A stretch of 64,000 nucleotides of DNA, taken from contig NZ_LBMN02000009.1 of NCBI RefSeq assembly GCF_001042485.2, positions 1 to 64,000 on the forward strand. Reading direction: 5' to 3'. Both the position numbers and the translations under genes were made by a program. Source of the DNA: Bacillus paralicheniformis (GTDB lineage Bacteria; Bacillota; Bacilli; Bacillales; Bacillaceae). Shown piece by piece: positions 1-11,118 of this stretch (its first letter is position 1; each line of letters opens with the position of its first letter). The notes under the pieces were generated by a model. It was not told where the DNA came from. It searched no databases and saw only the letters and a list, made by a program, of their open reading frames with translations.

Positions 1-126
1 TTCTTCCGGCTTTGCTTCTACTTTCTCCCTTTTCAGCTCATATTCTTCCGGTTTTGCTTCTACTTTCTCCCTTTTCAGCTCATATTCTTCCGGTTTTGCT
101 TCTACTTTCTCCCTTTTCAGCTCATA
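1..126 (-). repeat. 42-bp tandem repeat inside spoVID, three copies
   Basis: Units lie at 1-42, 43-84 and 85-126 and differ by a single silent base (GCAAAG versus GCAAAA). They are in the SpoVID frame and encode the 14-residue unit YELKREKVEAKPEE. The array may continue beyond the window edge. Confidence 0.95.
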
Positions 127-894
127 TTCTTCTTCCGGATGTTCAAGAGCGGCGTCTTTTGGATTTTCCATTTCACGCTTCGTCCGCTCTGCCGCAGACA
201 AAGACGCTGTAAAAAACGGCTTTGTTTCCTCTGTATCGTCTCCGAGAAACGACTGGTAAATCGGAACCGCTTCCGCATCGGTATCAGTTTCTTCTGCTTC
301 TTCATACGGCTGTTCTTCGTCCTGCTCTTCATAAGACCTGTCAAGCTGAATCAAAAATTCTTCCTCTTTACCCTGTTCTTCGTCGTCTGAAGGTGATCTG
401 AAGGCAGGCTCAAGCTCCTCTTCCGGCTGGACTGCCGCAGGCATAGTACGCGGTTCTTCTTCTCCGGCTTCACCGCTTACATTCAAGAGGCCTTCAATCG
501 CCAAATCAGCTTGAATCGTCAGCATCCTCGCATCTGTCAGCTGATAATCGAAAGCGTCAATAAAAACAAATACGTCGTTTAAATGATTGACCTTGTCTTT
601 CGGGATGGTGATATCCACTGGGAAACAATGCGTCAGCTCTGCGCTGCCGTCCCCTTTCAGCTTTACATCTTCCACAAATCGGCTTGTCGCAGGCAGCTCT
701 GCATATTCCCGGGTTTGATCTATGTTGTATTCGCCTGTCAGCTCTAATGACCCTCGTATGGATACATAATCATTTACTTCCTGAACGGTAATGTCAGGAT
801 CCAATGAAATCGATAATAATTCGGATACTTCCTGTCCTTTTTGAAAACAGATTGACTCTTCTACAGAAAATTGCAAACGATTGTTTTGCGGCAA
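1..894 (-). CDS. spoVID: SpoVID, spore coat encasement protein (3' end outside window)
   Basis: The frame is open from a TTG at 894 to the window edge, giving 298 residues without the C-terminus. The TTG is preceded by AAGGGAGG at 7 bp. The N-terminal ~170 residues (beginning LPQNNRLQFSVEES) match the conserved SpoVID morphogenetic domain. It is followed by an acidic Glu-rich region, as is typical of this protein, which localises around the forespore and drives coat encasement. A LysM domain is expected beyond the edge. From residue 285 onward three perfect copies of a 14-residue repeat (YELKREKVEAKPEE) are seen. A sigma-E-like promoter precedes it, fitting mother-cell expression. It lies downstream of the hem operon on the same strand but is separated from it by a terminator. 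Confidence 0.93.
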   Translation of the reverse strand, partial: MPQNNRLQFSVEESICFQKGQEVSELLSISLDPDITVQEVNDYVSIRGSLELTGEYNIDQTREYAELPATSRFVEDVKLKGDGSAELTHCFPVDITIPKDKVNHLNDVFVFIDAFDYQLTDARMLTIQADLAIEGLLNVSGEAGEEEPRTMPAAVQPEEELEPAFRSPSDDEEQGKEEEFLIQLDRSYEEQDEEQPYEEAEETDTDAEAVPIYQSFLGDDTEETKPFFTASLSAAERTKREMENPKDAALEHPEEEYELKREKVEAKPEEYELKREKVEAKPEEYELKREKVEAKPEE

Positions 895-942
895 ACTGAT
901 ATCCTCCCTTCACCTAATTTTTAAAATTAGATGTCAGTAAAG

Positions 943-970
943 ATGTATGAGAAAAGCAGGCAGAATATGA
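943..970 (-). promoter_or_regulatory. sigma-E-type promoter for spoVID
   Basis: On the minus strand TCATATT (964-970) is followed by 14 bp and CATACAT (943-949). Both elements match the sigma-E consensus (KMATATT / CATACANT). A perfect 8-bp palindrome (914-930) lies in the leader just ahead of the ribosome binding site. Confidence 0.75.
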
Positions 971-1003
971 ACAGAAAAATCATAAGCCGTTACCGGCACC
1001 ATG

Positions 1004-1037
1004 CAAAAAAGAGCCGCCGGCAATGTCCGGCAGCCCT
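1004..1037 (-). terminator. hem operon terminator
   Basis: Stem GCTGCCGG / CCGGCGGC (1013-1020 with 1027-1034, one G-U pair) is followed on the minus strand by TCTTTTTT, directly after hemL. Confidence 0.85.
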
Positions 1038-1042
1038 TTTCT

Positions 1043-2338
1043 TTATCTGGAGCGGCTGATTCTTTCGAATACGCGTTCAGCAGCTTGAATCGTATGCTCA
1101 ATGTCGTCATCCGTATGAGCGGTTGACAAGAACAGCCCTTCAAACTGTGAAGGCGGGAGAAACACGCCTTCATCGGCCATCCCTTTATAATATTCGGCAA
1201 ACAGTCCGAGATCAGACTGTTTCGCTGTATCATAATTGATGACCGGTTCATTTGTGAAGAAAAAGCCGATCATAGACCCCGCTCGATTAAATGTACACGG
1301 AATGCCATTTTTCCCGGCAGCTTCAGAAATTCCTTTTTCCAAACGGTCTGCTTTGCGGGAGAATTCCTGGTAGGATTCAGGAGTCAGCTGTTTCAATGTT
1401 TCGAGTCCGGCTGTCATGGCAAGCGGGTTGCCGGACAGCGTGCCGGCCTGATAGATCGGACCGCTCGGCGCAATTTTCTCCATGATTTCCGCCTTTCCTC
1501 CATAAGCGCCGACAGGAAGACCGCCGCCGATCACTTTTCCGAGGCAAGTCAAATCAGGCGTCACTCCGAAATAGCCTTGCGCACAGTTGTAGCCCACCCT
1601 GAAGCCTGTCATTACTTCATCAAAAATCAGCAGAGCGCCATGCGTCTCAGTCAGCTCGCGAAGCCCTTCGAGGAACCCTTTAACCGGAGGTACGACACCC
1701 ATATTGCCCGCGACAGGTTCAACGATAACGCCGGCAATGTCCTCTCCGAATTCCTGAAAGACAAGCTTCATGCTTTCCAGATCATTGTAAGGAACGGTAA
1801 TCGTGTTTTTTGCAATGCTTTCCGGAACTCCGGGACTGTCAGGGAGGCCGAGCGTTGCTACTCCAGAGCCCGCTTTAATCAGCAGGGAATCACCGTGTCC
1901 ATGGTAGCAGCCTTCAAATTTCACGATTTTGTTACGGCCTGTGTAACCGCGCGCCAGCCGCAAGGCGCTCATCGTCGCCTCCGTACCGGAGCTTACCATC
2001 CGAACGATTTCTATGGAAGGAACACGGTCGATGACAAGCTCGGCAAGCTCGGTTTCCAGTTCTGTCGGTGCACCGAAGCTTGTCCCGTGTTCTGCCGTGT
2101 TTTGAATTTCTTTCACCACTTTTTCATTGCTGTGTCCTAAAATAAGCGGTCCCCATGACAAGACATAATCGATGTATTCGTTTCCGTCAATATCATAGAT
2201 TTTTGATCCTTTTCCCCGCTCCATAAAAATCGGGTCCATGTTCACTGATTTAAAGGCTCTGACCGGGCTGTTCACCCCGCCAGGCATGACTCGTTGCGCC
2301 TCTTCGAATGCCGCTTTAGACTTCTCATAGCTCCGCAT
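1043..2338 (-). CDS. hemL: Glutamate-1-semialdehyde 2,1-aminomutase HemL
   Basis: This is a 431-residue cytoplasmic class-III aminotransferase-fold enzyme. It converts glutamate-1-semialdehyde to 5-aminolevulinate, the second step of the C5 haem pathway begun by HemA. The PLP-binding lysine lies in the motif [17 protein letters not shown] (Lys268), and the substrate-side motif [16 protein letters not shown] lies around residues 115-130. Length matches the B. subtilis protein (430). It is the last gene of hemAXCDBL, 25 bp after hemB, and is followed by a terminator. Confidence 0.98.
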   Translation of the reverse strand: MRSYEKSKAAFEEAQRVMPGGVNSPVRAFKSVNMDPIFMERGKGSKIYDIDGNEYIDYVLSWGPLILGHSNEKVVKEIQNTAEHGTSFGAPTELETELAELVIDRVPSIEIVRMVSSGTEATMSALRLARGYTGRNKIVKFEGCYHGHGDSLLIKAGSGVATLGLPDSPGVPESIAKNTITVPYNDLESMKLVFQEFGEDIAGVIVEPVAGNMGVVPPVKGFLEGLRELTETHGALLIFDEVMTGFRVGYNCAQGYFGVTPDLTCLGKVIGGGLPVGAYGGKAEIMEKIAPSGPIYQAGTLSGNPLAMTAGLETLKQLTPESYQEFSRKADRLEKGISEAAGKNGIPCTFNRAGSMIGFFFTNEPVINYDTAKQSDLGLFAEYYKGMADEGVFLPPSQFEGLFLSTAHTDDDIEHTIQAAERVFERISRSR

Positions 2339-2363
2339 CCTCTAAAACCCCCAGTTCAAATTC

Positions 2364-3338
2364 TTATTCCGAAATCCATTTTGCCGCATCTTTTGCAAAG
2401 TACGTAATGATCAAATCGGCGCCCGCCCGCTTCATGCTTGTCAGCATTTCGAGAACAAGAGCTTTTTCTTCAATCCAGCCGTTTTGGGCCGCGGCTTTGA
2501 CCATCGCATACTCCCCGCTTACATTGTATCCGACAACAGGCAGGTTAAATTCGTTTTTCACTTCTCTGACGATATCAAGATATGAAAGCGTCGGCTTGAC
2601 GATCAGGAAATCGGCGCCTTCTTCCACATCGGATTTTGCCTCCCGGAGAGCCTCCCTGCGGTTGGCATAATCCATTTGGTACGTCTTGCGGTCGCCGAAC
2701 TGCGGACTGCTTCCCGCGGCATCGCGGAACGGGCCGTAAAACGCGCTCGCATATTTTACAGCGTACGACATGATCGGCACATTTGTAAATCCTTCCTGAT
2801 CAAGCGCATCCCTGATGGCGGCAACGAAACCGTCCATCATGTTTGAAGGCGCAATAATGTCAGCGCCTGCACGGGCTTGGCTGACAGCGGTTTTTGCCAA
2901 AAGAACGAGCGATTCGTCATTTAGTATTTCACCGTTTTCCACAAGGCCGCAGTGACCGTGGTCCGTGTACTCGCATAGGCATGTATCTGCGATAACGACA
3001 AGCTCAGGAAAGTCTTGTTTAATTTGCGCAATCGCTTTTTGAACGATGCCGTGGTTGTGATAGGCTCCGCTTCCCACATCATCTTTGTGTTCAGGCACGC
3101 CGAAGACGATCACAGATTGAATGCCGAGGCCTGCGACTTCCTCCATTTCCTCTTTCAGCCGGTCCAAAGACAGCTGGTATACGCCCGGCATGGACGGAAC
3201 TTCGCTTTTAACATTCTCTTCCTCGGTTACAAATATCGGATAAATGAAGTCAGATGCTCTTAACTCGGTTTCTCTTACCAATTTTCGCATACCTGCTGTC
3301 GTCCGCAGGCGGCGGTGTCTTTGAAATGATGCTTCCAT
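2364..3338 (-). CDS. hemB: Porphobilinogen synthase HemB
   Basis: This 324-residue enzyme condenses two 5-aminolevulinate molecules into porphobilinogen. The zinc cysteines Cys120, Cys122 and Cys130 are in [14 protein letters not shown], so this is the zinc-dependent type. The Schiff-base lysines are Lys195 ([15 protein letters not shown]) and Lys248 ([10 protein letters not shown]). The length is normal for the family. It is the fifth gene of the hem operon, 3 bp after hemD, so translation is probably coupled. Confidence 0.98.
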   Translation of the reverse strand: MEASFQRHRRLRTTAGMRKLVRETELRASDFIYPIFVTEEENVKSEVPSMPGVYQLSLDRLKEEMEEVAGLGIQSVIVFGVPEHKDDVGSGAYHNHGIVQKAIAQIKQDFPELVVIADTCLCEYTDHGHCGLVENGEILNDESLVLLAKTAVSQARAGADIIAPSNMMDGFVAAIRDALDQEGFTNVPIMSYAVKYASAFYGPFRDAAGSSPQFGDRKTYQMDYANRREALREAKSDVEEGADFLIVKPTLSYLDIVREVKNEFNLPVVGYNVSGEYAMVKAAAQNGWIEEKALVLEMLTSMKRAGADLIITYFAKDAAKWISE

Positions 3339-3341
3339 TTG

Positions 3342-4133
3342 TCATTCTCCCTTTCTTGAAATGCGGCATATTTCACGCAGCATTCCGTCGATTGTATAGA
3401 CGTCCGGCATATATGAAGGAATTCCGTAGTCCGACAGCGCCTTCTTTGTCATAGGCCCGATCGTAATAAAAGCCGTACCGTTCTTTTCGGCCCACGTTCT
3501 GCTCTCCTCTTTCAAAATGGACATGAATGTATGTACCGTCGAGGAGCTGGTAAATGTCACAAAATCAAAAGACGCGTGTTTTGCTGCTTTCTTAAGCTCC
3601 AGAATTCCCTTTTCATCACGAACGGTTTCATACAAAATCCATTCCGAAACTTGAATTCCGAGCGGAGTGAGGGTTTTCTTGATGACGTCCCGAGATAAAT
3701 TCCCTTTTAAAACGGCAACTTTATCATGACGGCCGGCATTTCGCTTCAGTGCCTCCGCCAAATGTTCAGCCACGTATAACTCAGGCATCAGATCGACAGA
3801 AAGACCCCTGTCGCGCAAATACCTGGCCGTTTTTTCACCGACAGCGGCAACCTTGGCCTTTGATGCGAAAGGAACGCTGAACCCGGCGTTCTTCAAATAA
3901 GAAAAAAAGAATTTTGCCCCGTTCACGCTTGTAAAAACAAGCCAGTCCGCGCTTTCAAGATCTGCTCGAAAGCGCTGGGCCTGTTCTCGCGGGAGGGCGG
4001 GCCGAAACGAAATCAATGACGTTAAAACAGCTTCTCCGCCCAAAGCCTCCACCTTTTCCCTGAAAGATTGGGCTTGGGCTTTATTGCGGGTGACGAGCAC
4101 TTTCTTTCCCTGTAAAGGAAGATCATGCTTCAT
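3342..4133 (-). CDS. hemD: Uroporphyrinogen-III synthase HemD
   Basis: This 263-residue protein cyclises and inverts ring D of hydroxymethylbilane to make uroporphyrinogen III. Sequence is weakly conserved in this family. Recognisable features are the N-terminal [15 protein letters not shown] segment, the [12 protein letters not shown] motif near residue 90, and the second-domain segment [13 protein letters not shown], as expected for two linked Rossmann-like domains. Its ATG overlaps the end of hemC by 11 bp, so the two are translationally coupled. Confidence 0.95.
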   Translation of the reverse strand: MKHDLPLQGKKVLVTRNKAQAQSFREKVEALGGEAVLTSLISFRPALPREQAQRFRADLESADWLVFTSVNGAKFFFSYLKNAGFSVPFASKAKVAAVGEKTARYLRDRGLSVDLMPELYVAEHLAEALKRNAGRHDKVAVLKGNLSRDVIKKTLTPLGIQVSEWILYETVRDEKGILELKKAAKHASFDFVTFTSSSTVHTFMSILKEESRTWAEKNGTAFITIGPMTKKALSDYGIPSYMPDVYTIDGMLREICRISRKGE

Positions 4134-5064
4134 TGTCTTCCAGCTCCTGTTTCACACGGTCAATCAGTGCCTTTGCTCCTTTTTCCGACATGACCGCCGC
4201 GCATTCTCTGCCGACAGCCTCCGGATCTTTTCCTTTTACTGTTTCTCTGTATGCGGTTTTTCCGTCAGGCGATGCCACAAGACCGGTCAGTTCGATGACG
4301 CCGTCTTCGTCCATCGTCGCAAATCCGGCGATTGGCACTTGGCAGCCGCCTTCCATCGCATGAAGAAAAGCGCGCTCGGCCGTGACGGTCAGCTGTGTGT
4401 AGCGGTCGTTCAGGCGCGAAAAGAGGGACAGCAGCTCCTCATCCGAGCCTCTGCACTCGATCGCCAACGCGCCTTGCCCAACGGCGGGAAGGCAGCTCTC
4501 TGGATCAAGAAATTCGGTGACGACATCGTCCTTCCAGCCCATTCTTGACAGGCCTGCCGCTGCTAAAATAATCGCGTCGTAATCTTCAGTTTCAAGTTTT
4601 TTCAGCCTTGTATCGATATTTCCCCTGATCCACTTGATCTCAAGGTCGGGGCGCATTTGCAAAAGCTGCGCGCTTCTTCTGAGGCTGCTCGTGCCGATAA
4701 CCGCACCTTGTTTCAGGTCGGCCAGCTTTTGACGGCTTTTTGAAATGAGAACGTCCCTGGCATCTTCCCGTTTTGGAATGCAGCCGACCACCAGCCCTTC
4801 GGGAAGCGCCGACGGCATGTCCTTCATGCTGTGAACGGCCATATCAATTTCCCCGGAAAGCATCGCCTGTTCGATTTCTTTGACGAACAGGCCTTTCCCG
4901 CCGACCTTTGACAGGGTAACATCCAAGATCCGGTCGCCTTTTGTAACGATTTCCTTTATTTCAAACGTGAAATCCGGATTTAATTCCTCCAGCTTTTTGA
5001 TCACCCATTTTGTCTGGGTCATCGCCAATTTGCTTCTTCTTGAGCCTACAATGATGTTTCTCAT
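4123..5064 (-). CDS. hemC: Hydroxymethylbilane synthase (porphobilinogen deaminase) HemC
   Basis: It polymerises four porphobilinogens into hydroxymethylbilane. The start at 5064 ([20 protein letters not shown]) is chosen because GGGAGGAAG precedes it and because family members begin here; an in-frame start at 5094 would add ten poorly supported residues. The product has 313 residues. The dipyrromethane cofactor attaches to Cys241 in [12 protein letters not shown], and the catalytic aspartate is Asp82 in HSMKDMPS. It overlaps hemD by 11 bp. Confidence 0.97.
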   Translation of the reverse strand: MRNIIVGSRRSKLAMTQTKWVIKKLEELNPDFTFEIKEIVTKGDRILDVTLSKVGGKGLFVKEIEQAMLSGEIDMAVHSMKDMPSALPEGLVVGCIPKREDARDVLISKSRQKLADLKQGAVIGTSSLRRSAQLLQMRPDLEIKWIRGNIDTRLKKLETEDYDAIILAAAGLSRMGWKDDVVTEFLDPESCLPAVGQGALAIECRGSDEELLSLFSRLNDRYTQLTVTAERAFLHAMEGGCQVPIAGFATMDEDGVIELTGLVASPDGKTAYRETVKGKDPEAVGRECAAVMSEKGAKALIDRVKQELEDNEA

Positions 5065-5103
5065 GTTTTCTTCCTCCCAATCCGTCACGGGCAACCGTTT
5101 TAA

Positions 5104-5943
5104 CTAACTAAACCAATGAAATTGCGAAAAGCTGCCGAGCAAAAAGAAATTGATTAAAAGAACAAGAAAAGACGCGGTATTCCACATGGCCGCAATCCTT
5201 CCCTGCAGCTCTTTGACAATCCTGATAAATAAATAGTATCCGTATAAAAAAAGCAGCACGATCGATCCGAGCACTTTCGGATCCGCCCAGTACAGGGTTT
5301 CAAGCGATACATACGACCAGATAATCCCCAGAATCAGACTCAGCAAAAGCATGGGAACGCCGATGAGATTAAGGACATAAGCCATATGATCAAGTTTTGG
5401 CAAATCTTCGATTCGTAAGAGCCATTTCCCCCACTTTTTCTTTTTCAATAAACGGTACTGAAAAAGATACAGCACGGAAAAGACAAACGACAATGAAAAC
5501 GCTCCATACGAAAGAATCGCCATTGTAATGTGGATGATCAAGAGCTCGGACACGAGCCTTCCCGAAAGCTCCGCCGACTGCTGGGCCGTCGGTGTAAACG
5601 TGTGGATCGCCGCCATTGAAAAGCCGATGAGATTGGTGAAAAAAACGAGAAATTCCACTTTCAAAAGCTTCGTCAAAACGAGAGACAGCGTGACAAGCAC
5701 CCACGCGTAAAAATAAAGCCCCTGTGCATTATTCAAAACAGGAAACTGATCTGTGTACTGCATGAAATAAAAAAGGTATACCGTCTGCAGAATCCAGACA
5801 ATAGAAAGCAACCAGAAGGCCGCTTTTCCCGCCTTCCGGTTGTGCTGTAAAAAGTCTATAAAATAAAAGAGGACGGTGAGCGCGTACAACACGATTGTAA
5901 CTTCGTTAAGCCTTGCTAACAATGTGTCTGTCATGTCTGTCAC
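5104..5943 (-). CDS. hemX: HemX, membrane protein affecting HemA level
   Basis: This is a 279-residue integral membrane protein with about eight hydrophobic segments, related to the CcsA/ResC cytochrome assembly fold. In B. subtilis HemX lowers the steady-state amount of HemA, and its place directly after hemA agrees. The GTG at 5943 overlaps the hemA stop. An ATG three codons on (5934) is equally possible, and neither has a strong Shine-Dalgarno, which suggests coupling to hemA translation. A Lys-rich cytoplasmic loop ([17 protein letters not shown]) lies near residue 165. Confidence 0.93.
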   Translation of the reverse strand: MTDMTDTLLARLNEVTIVLYALTVLFYFIDFLQHNRKAGKAAFWLLSIVWILQTVYLFYFMQYTDQFPVLNNAQGLYFYAWVLVTLSLVLTKLLKVEFLVFFTNLIGFSMAAIHTFTPTAQQSAELSGRLVSELLIIHITMAILSYGAFSLSFVFSVLYLFQYRLLKKKKWGKWLLRIEDLPKLDHMAYVLNLIGVPMLLLSLILGIIWSYVSLETLYWADPKVLGSIVLLFLYGYYLFIRIVKELQGRIAAMWNTASFLVLLINFFLLGSFSQFHWFS

Positions 5944-7301
5944 TCGCTCGCGATAGAAGTCAAACCCTGCTGGTTTTGCCGCTTAAACGCATGAACCGGC
6001 TGGCGTTCGTCTTGATTCTCTCCGTCAGGAAAAGCCGCTTCTTCAATATCAAAAATCTGCGTAAACAGCGCAAGCTTTTCTTCGGCATCAGCTTCTGACG
6101 CAAACTCCTTCACTTTTAAAATCGGGTCGCGCAAGAGCTGGTTGATAATGCTTTTCGTATGCTTGTTTAAAAGTTTTTTCTCTCTTGTGCTCAAGTGAGG
6201 GAGCTTCCGTTCGATGCTCTGCATCGTTTCCGCCTGGATTGTCAAAGCTTTTTCCCTGAGAGCAGAGATGACCGGCACGACGCCGAGCGTATTCAGCCAT
6301 TGTTTAAAAGCGACGATCTCAGCTTCAATAATCAGCTCCACTTCTTCAGCAACGGCCTGACGCTCCTTCAGATTTTCTTCCACGATCCCTTCAAGATCGT
6401 CAATATCGTACAGAAAGACGCCTTCCACATCGCTGAGAGCCGGGTCAAGATCCCGCGGCACGGCAATATCCACCATAAAAAGCGGACATCCTTTGCGAAG
6501 CTTATTGACATGTTCGATCATCTCTTTTGTGACGACATAGCCGCTTGCGCCCGTTGAACTGATGAGAATGTCGGCTTCCATTAAAGCGCATTGCAGCTCA
6601 TTTAAGCTTTTCGCCGCGCCTGAAAAACGGCCGGCAAGCTCCTTCGCTTTTGAAAATGTTCTGTTGATCACGGTAACCTGTCCGATTCCGTGGCCGTGCA
6701 GGTTTTGAACCGCAAGCTCTCCCATTTTGCCCGCGCCGAGAATCAGCACGTGTTTATCGGAAAGGTCGCCGAAGATTTTCCTGGCAAGCTCGACGGCTGC
6801 ATAGCTGACGGATACAGCATTTGAAGCAATGTCCGTTTCGGCATGGCAGCGCTTCGCGACGGTGACAGCCTGCTTAAACAAATAGTTGAAAACGGTACCA
6901 ATTGTCTTCTCTTCCTGAGCCAGCTTAAAACTTGTACGCACTTGGCCTAAAATCTGCGTTTCTCCAATAACCATCGAATCCAATCCGCACGATACGCGGA
7001 ACAAATGTTCAACGGCTCCGTCGTTTTCATAAAACTTCAAGTAAGGCGAAATGTCCTCTTTGCTTAGTCCGAACCAGTTCGCCAAAAACATTTTCATATA
7101 ATAACGTCCGGTGTGCAGCTGATCAACGACTGCATACAGCTCTGTCCGGTTGCATGTCGACACGATGATATTCTCAAGTATGCTTTTTTCTTCTTTCAAT
7201 TGCGACATCGCCTGCCCCAGCTCATCCGGCTGAAAGGTTAACTTTTCACGTATATCAACAGGGGCTGATTTGTAATCCAATCCCACGACAAGTATATGCA
7301 T
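5940..7301 (-). CDS. hemA: Glutamyl-tRNA reductase HemA
   Basis: First enzyme of C5 haem synthesis; it reduces glutamyl-tRNA(Glu) to glutamate-1-semialdehyde with NADPH. The catalytic Cys50 is in [11 protein letters not shown], the NADPH-binding motif is [13 protein letters not shown], and the C-terminal dimerisation helix region contains [18 protein letters not shown]. The start at 7301 ([14 protein letters not shown]) matches family members. A GGGGGTG lies about 12 bp upstream, slightly far. An ATG at 7325 has no ribosome binding site. The product has 453 residues. It is the first gene of the hem operon, below a PerR-like box. Confidence 0.97.
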   Translation of the reverse strand: MHILVVGLDYKSAPVDIREKLTFQPDELGQAMSQLKEEKSILENIIVSTCNRTELYAVVDQLHTGRYYMKMFLANWFGLSKEDISPYLKFYENDGAVEHLFRVSCGLDSMVIGETQILGQVRTSFKLAQEEKTIGTVFNYLFKQAVTVAKRCHAETDIASNAVSVSYAAVELARKIFGDLSDKHVLILGAGKMGELAVQNLHGHGIGQVTVINRTFSKAKELAGRFSGAAKSLNELQCALMEADILISSTGASGYVVTKEMIEHVNKLRKGCPLFMVDIAVPRDLDPALSDVEGVFLYDIDDLEGIVEENLKERQAVAEEVELIIEAEIVAFKQWLNTLGVVPVISALREKALTIQAETMQSIERKLPHLSTREKKLLNKHTKSIINQLLRDPILKVKEFASEADAEEKLALFTQIFDIEEAAFPDGENQDERQPVHAFKRQNQQGLTSIASE

Positions 7302-7334
7302 AACTCTTGCTTGCACCCCCAACATCTATCTAAA

Positions 7335-7349
7335 TTAGAATGATTATAA
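7335..7349 (-). promoter_or_regulatory. PerR box upstream of hemA
   Basis: TTAGAATGATTATAA differs from the PerR/Per box TTATAATNATTATAA at one base. It lies 34-48 bp upstream of the hemA start, overlapping TATAAT-like sequence. PerR control of hemA is known in B. subtilis. A weaker second half-match (GATTATAA within 7365-7379) lies further upstream. Confidence 0.8.
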
Positions 7350-7489
7350 TATAGAATTTATTATTCAAAACGATTATAACATATATTCACTATTTTCTCT
7401 TCCCAAAATGTGAACAGATTTTAAAAAATTGATGTGATATAGTAGAAAATGTGTTTCTATTTCTTTCACTACATCAAGAAGGTGATACT

Positions 7490-7975
7490 TTGAAAAAGAA
7501 ATCTGTTTTGCTTCCATTGCTGTTGATAGCCGTGGCTGTCTACGCCTTTCTGCGGTCGGGCCGGATCAGCCTGTTTGACGGACAGGAAGAATGGTCTGTA
7601 CTTGCGGGGCTCATCGGGCTGGCTCTTTTTTATCAGGGGCAGAAGGAAGCCGATTCCGCCCATTCCTTTGCAGGGCTCTTCATGACAGCGATCGGCGTTT
7701 ATTTCACATTTAAAGAGGACTATTTCAGCCGCGCAGATGATTTTGCGGTCATCGTGCTGATCCTCGGTGCGGCGCTTCTTGTCAAATCGTTTAAGACGAA
7801 AGAATATCAATATGAGAGTCTGCTGATGATCGCAGTCGCCCTCTATCTTTATTTTTTCCGGCAGATTGCCGCCTGGCTGAAGACGGCGAATATCGAGACG
7901 GCATATGTAGAAGCTTATTGGCCGGCCGCTTTTATCGCGGTTAGTCTGCTTTTATTATTCTTAAAAAGAAAATAG
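7490..7975 (+). CDS. ysxD: YsxD-like membrane protein of unknown function
   Basis: This is a 161-residue protein with about five hydrophobic segments. The TTG start at 7490 (LKKKSVLLPLLLIAV) follows AAGAAGGTG at 5 bp; an upstream ATG at 7451 has no ribosome binding site. It lies divergent from hemA and convergent with ysxC, as ysxD does in B. subtilis. The length, the pattern of short helices and loops such as LFDGQEEWSVLAGLIGLALF are seen, but I recognise no functional motif. Confidence 0.8.
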   Translation: MKKKSVLLPLLLIAVAVYAFLRSGRISLFDGQEEWSVLAGLIGLALFYQGQKEADSAHSFAGLFMTAIGVYFTFKEDYFSRADDFAVIVLILGAALLVKSFKTKEYQYESLLMIAVALYLYFFRQIAAWLKTANIETAYVEAYWPAAFIAVSLLLLFLKRK

Positions 7976-7985
7976 TTTATTCAAG

Positions 7986-8018
7986 AAAAGCACTTGCATC
8001 AATCCCGCAAGTGCTTTT
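7986..8018. terminator. Bidirectional terminator between ysxD and ysxC
   Basis: AAAAGCACTTGC / GCAAGTGCTTTT, a 12-bp perfect stem with a 9-nt loop and U-runs on both strands. It serves the two convergent genes. Confidence 0.92.
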
Positions 8019-8022
8019 TCTT

Positions 8023-8610
8023 TTATCTCGCGATCATTTGCTCGATCGCCGACCACGCTTCTTGTTTACCCTTTTTCGTCTCGGAGGAAAACAAGATGAG
8101 CTGGTCTTCTTTTTCTATATTGAGCGTCTCTTTGACGACTTTGGCATGCTTTTCCCATTTACCTTTAGGGATTTTATCCGCTTTTGTCGCAATCACGATC
8201 ACAGGAATTTCATAATGCTTTAAAAAGTCGTACATGATGACATCATCCTGTGAAGGAGCATGCCTGAGGTCGACGATTTGGACGACCGCTTTCAGTTCTT
8301 CGCGGGATGTCAAATACATCTCTATCATACGGCCCCAAGCCTCGCGCTCCGTTTTGGAGACTTTCGCAAATCCGTAACCGGGCACATCGACAAAGTGAAG
8401 GACATCGTTAATGATATAAAAGTTTAATGTCTGTGTTTTGCCCGGCTTTGATGATGTCCTCGCTAAGTTTTTACGGTTGATCATTGTATTGATAAATGAC
8501 GATTTTCCGACATTAGATCTCCCGGCAAGGGCGATTTCCGGCAGCCCCCCTTCAGGGTACTGCTCGGGTTTCACCGCACTGATGACAATCTCTGATTTCG
8601 TTACTTTCAT
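8023..8610 (-). CDS. ysxC: Ribosome biogenesis GTPase YsxC (EngB)
   Basis: This is a 195-residue TRAFAC-class GTPase needed for 50S subunit assembly. G1 is GRSNVGKSS (residues 30-38), G3 is DVPGYG, and G4 is TKAD. The length is identical to the B. subtilis protein. Its ATG overlaps the lonA stop by 4 bp, so the two are probably co-transcribed and coupled. A strong bidirectional terminator follows. Confidence 0.97.
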   Translation of the reverse strand: MKVTKSEIVISAVKPEQYPEGGLPEIALAGRSNVGKSSFINTMINRKNLARTSSKPGKTQTLNFYIINDVLHFVDVPGYGFAKVSKTEREAWGRMIEMYLTSREELKAVVQIVDLRHAPSQDDVIMYDFLKHYEIPVIVIATKADKIPKGKWEKHAKVVKETLNIEKEDQLILFSSETKKGKQEAWSAIEQMIAR

Positions 8611-10931
8611 TTCTCTTCTCCTACTAGCGCATGCTTTAGAACTTCGTCCAGGTGAGCGACAGGAATGAAGGTTAAGCCTTCCCGCACGCTGTTTGGAATG
8701 TCCTCAATGTCTTTTTCATTATCTTTCGGCATAATGACAGTCTTTAAGCCGGCACGGTGTGCGCCGAGCGCCTTTTCCTTCAAGCCGCCGATCGGAAGGA
8801 CGCGGCCTCTTAACGTGATTTCGCCGGTCATGCCGACATTTCGTGAAACAGGTCGGCCCGTCAGCGCCGAAACAAGAGCTGTCGCCATTGTGATTCCCGC
8901 GGATGGCCCGTCCTTCGGAACGGCCCCTTCCGGCACGTGAATGTGAATATCGTGTTTTTCATGAAAATCAGGGTTGATGTTTAACTCTTCCGCTTTTGAA
9001 CGGACATAGCTGAATGCGGCTTGTGCCGACTCTCTCATGACATCGCCGAGCTTTCCGGTTAAAATGAGCTTGCCTTTCCCGGGGGAAAGAGACACTTCGA
9101 TGGACAGCGTATCTCCGCCGACCGTCGTGTAGGCAAGACCTGTGACAACGCCGATCTGATCGTCGAGCTCAGCCTGTCCGTACCTGAACATTCTTTTTCC
9201 TAAATAGTCTTCAAGGTTTTTGTCCGTGACCGTAATTCTTTTTCTTTCCCCTGATACGATCAGCTTCGCCGCTTTTCTGCATATCGCTGCGATTTGGCGT
9301 TCAAGACTTCTGACGCCGGCTTCCCTCGTATAATAGCGAATAACATCAAGGACAGCCTGCTCCCGTATTTGCAGATTGGATTTTTTCAGACCGTGTTCTT
9401 TCAGCTGTTTTGGAAGCAGATGGTCTTTGACGATTTCGACCTTTTCCACTTCCGTATAGCCCGCGATCGTGATGATCTCCATACGGTCTCTGAGCGGACC
9501 CGGGATTGTGGCCAGGTTGTTCGCGGTCGCAATAAACAAAACCTTTGATAAATCAAACGTCTCTTCAATATAATGGTCGCTGAACGTATGGTTTTGTTCA
9601 GGATCGAGCACTTCCAGCATCGCTGAAGCAGGATCTCCCCTGAAATCCGAAGCCATTTTGTCAATCTCGTCCAAAAGGAACACGGGATTGTTCTTGCCTG
9701 CTTTTTTCATCCCCTGAATAATGCGGCCCGGCATGGCGCCTACATATGTGCGGCGGTGGCCGCGGATTTCGGATTCATCCCTCACGCCGCCAAGGGAAAT
9801 GCGGACAAATTTGCGTCCGAGCGATTTGGCGATCGATTTGGCCAGCGAGGTTTTTCCGACACCCGGAGGTCCGGCCAAGCATAAGATCGGTCCTTTTAAC
9901 GAGCGGGTCAGCTTTTGGACTGCCAAATATTCGAGAACCCGTTCTTTCACTTTTTCAAGTCCGTGATGTTCTTCATCAAGAATTTGACTGGCGAGATTTA
10001 AATCAAGCCTGTCTTCTGTTGCATCATTCCATGGGAGGGAAATAAGCCATTCAATATAATTGCGGATGACAGAACTTTCAGCTGAGCTTGACGGAATTTT
10101 TTCGTACCGGTTTAGCTCTTTAAACGCGGTTTCTTTCACATTGTCAGGCATGCCGGCCTGTTCGATTTTCTCAGTCAGCTTTTGGACCTCGCCCGTTTTT
10201 CCTTCTTTATCGCCAAGCTCTTTTTGGATGGCTTTCATCTGCTCGCGCAGGTAATACTCCTTTTGCGTTCTTTCCATTGAACGCTTGACGCGCTGCCCGA
10301 TCTTCTTTTCAATCTCAAGGACTTCTTTTTCGTTGTGAATCAGGTCGATCACTTTGTTTAATCTGGCTTTGACATCGATCGTTTCCAGCACTTCCTGCTT
10401 GTCTTTCAACTTAAGCGGCAGGTGGGAGGCGACGATATCGGCCATTCTTCCCGGCTCTTCAATATCTGTCACAGCGGCAAATGTTTCAGCCGATATTTTT
10501 TTCGAAATCTTTATGTATTGATCGAAGTGGTCAAGCAATGTGCGCATAAGTGCTTCATCTTCAACATCTTTTTCAGTCTCTTCATCGATTCGTTCGATTT
10601 TTACAGACGTATATTCATCTAAATCATGGTACTCAAGAATGCGGGCGCGCTGCAGCCCCTCCACCAAAACGCGGATCGTTCCGTTCGGCAGCTTGAGCAT
10701 CTGCTTGATTTTTGTATAGGTTCCGAATGTAAAAATCTCGTCTTCATCCGGTTCGTCTATGGATATGTCCTTTTGTGTTGCCAAAAAAATCATATGGTCA
10801 TTCATCATCGCCTGTTCAAGCGCCTGAACCGACTTTTCACGCCCGACGTCAAGGTGCAAAACCATCGTCGGATAGACGAGTAAACCTCTTAAAGGGAGGA
10901 GCGGGATGTTTCGTTTCGTTTCATCTGCCAT
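8607..10931 (-). CDS. lonA: ATP-dependent protease LonA
   Basis: This 774-residue soluble protease forms a hexamer and degrades misfolded and regulatory proteins. In order are an N-terminal substrate-binding domain with coiled coil, an AAA+ module (Walker [10 protein letters not shown], Walker [10 protein letters not shown]) and a C-terminal protease domain. The catalytic serine is in [15 protein letters not shown] near residue 677, and the lysine is in [14 protein letters not shown]. The start at 10931 ([16 protein letters not shown]) follows ACGGAGGTG at about 9 bp; an earlier in-frame start at 10967 is unsupported. It is followed by the overlapping ysxC. Confidence 0.98.
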   Translation of the reverse strand: MADETKRNIPLLPLRGLLVYPTMVLHLDVGREKSVQALEQAMMNDHMIFLATQKDISIDEPDEDEIFTFGTYTKIKQMLKLPNGTIRVLVEGLQRARILEYHDLDEYTSVKIERIDEETEKDVEDEALMRTLLDHFDQYIKISKKISAETFAAVTDIEEPGRMADIVASHLPLKLKDKQEVLETIDVKARLNKVIDLIHNEKEVLEIEKKIGQRVKRSMERTQKEYYLREQMKAIQKELGDKEGKTGEVQKLTEKIEQAGMPDNVKETAFKELNRYEKIPSSSAESSVIRNYIEWLISLPWNDATEDRLDLNLASQILDEEHHGLEKVKERVLEYLAVQKLTRSLKGPILCLAGPPGVGKTSLAKSIAKSLGRKFVRISLGGVRDESEIRGHRRTYVGAMPGRIIQGMKKAGKNNPVFLLDEIDKMASDFRGDPASAMLEVLDPEQNHTFSDHYIEETFDLSKVLFIATANNLATIPGPLRDRMEIITIAGYTEVEKVEIVKDHLLPKQLKEHGLKKSNLQIREQAVLDVIRYYTREAGVRSLERQIAAICRKAAKLIVSGERKRITVTDKNLEDYLGKRMFRYGQAELDDQIGVVTGLAYTTVGGDTLSIEVSLSPGKGKLILTGKLGDVMRESAQAAFSYVRSKAEELNINPDFHEKHDIHIHVPEGAVPKDGPSAGITMATALVSALTGRPVSRNVGMTGEITLRGRVLPIGGLKEKALGAHRAGLKTVIMPKDNEKDIEDIPNSVREGLTFIPVAHLDEVLKHALVGEEK

Positions 10932-10968
10932 TTTGACTGACACCTCCGTAACTTTAGTATGAACCATT

Positions 10969-10996
10969 ATAATATACTTTTTTTATCCCTGTACAA
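10969..10996 (-). promoter_or_regulatory. Probable sigma-A promoter for lonA
   Basis: TTGTAC (10991-10996), 16 bp, TATTAT (10969-10974) on the minus strand, about 40 bp upstream of the lonA start. Confidence 0.55.
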
Positions 10997-11118
10997 TTGT
11001 AAGCCCGGCGAAATAAAAAGGGTCTCCTGTAGTATACCCTTTCTTTCAGTTCTGAAAAAGGAAAAGATGTCCTCCGCTAAGAAAACATGCCGGCGCCTGT
11101 CGGAGAAAACCGGCCCGA

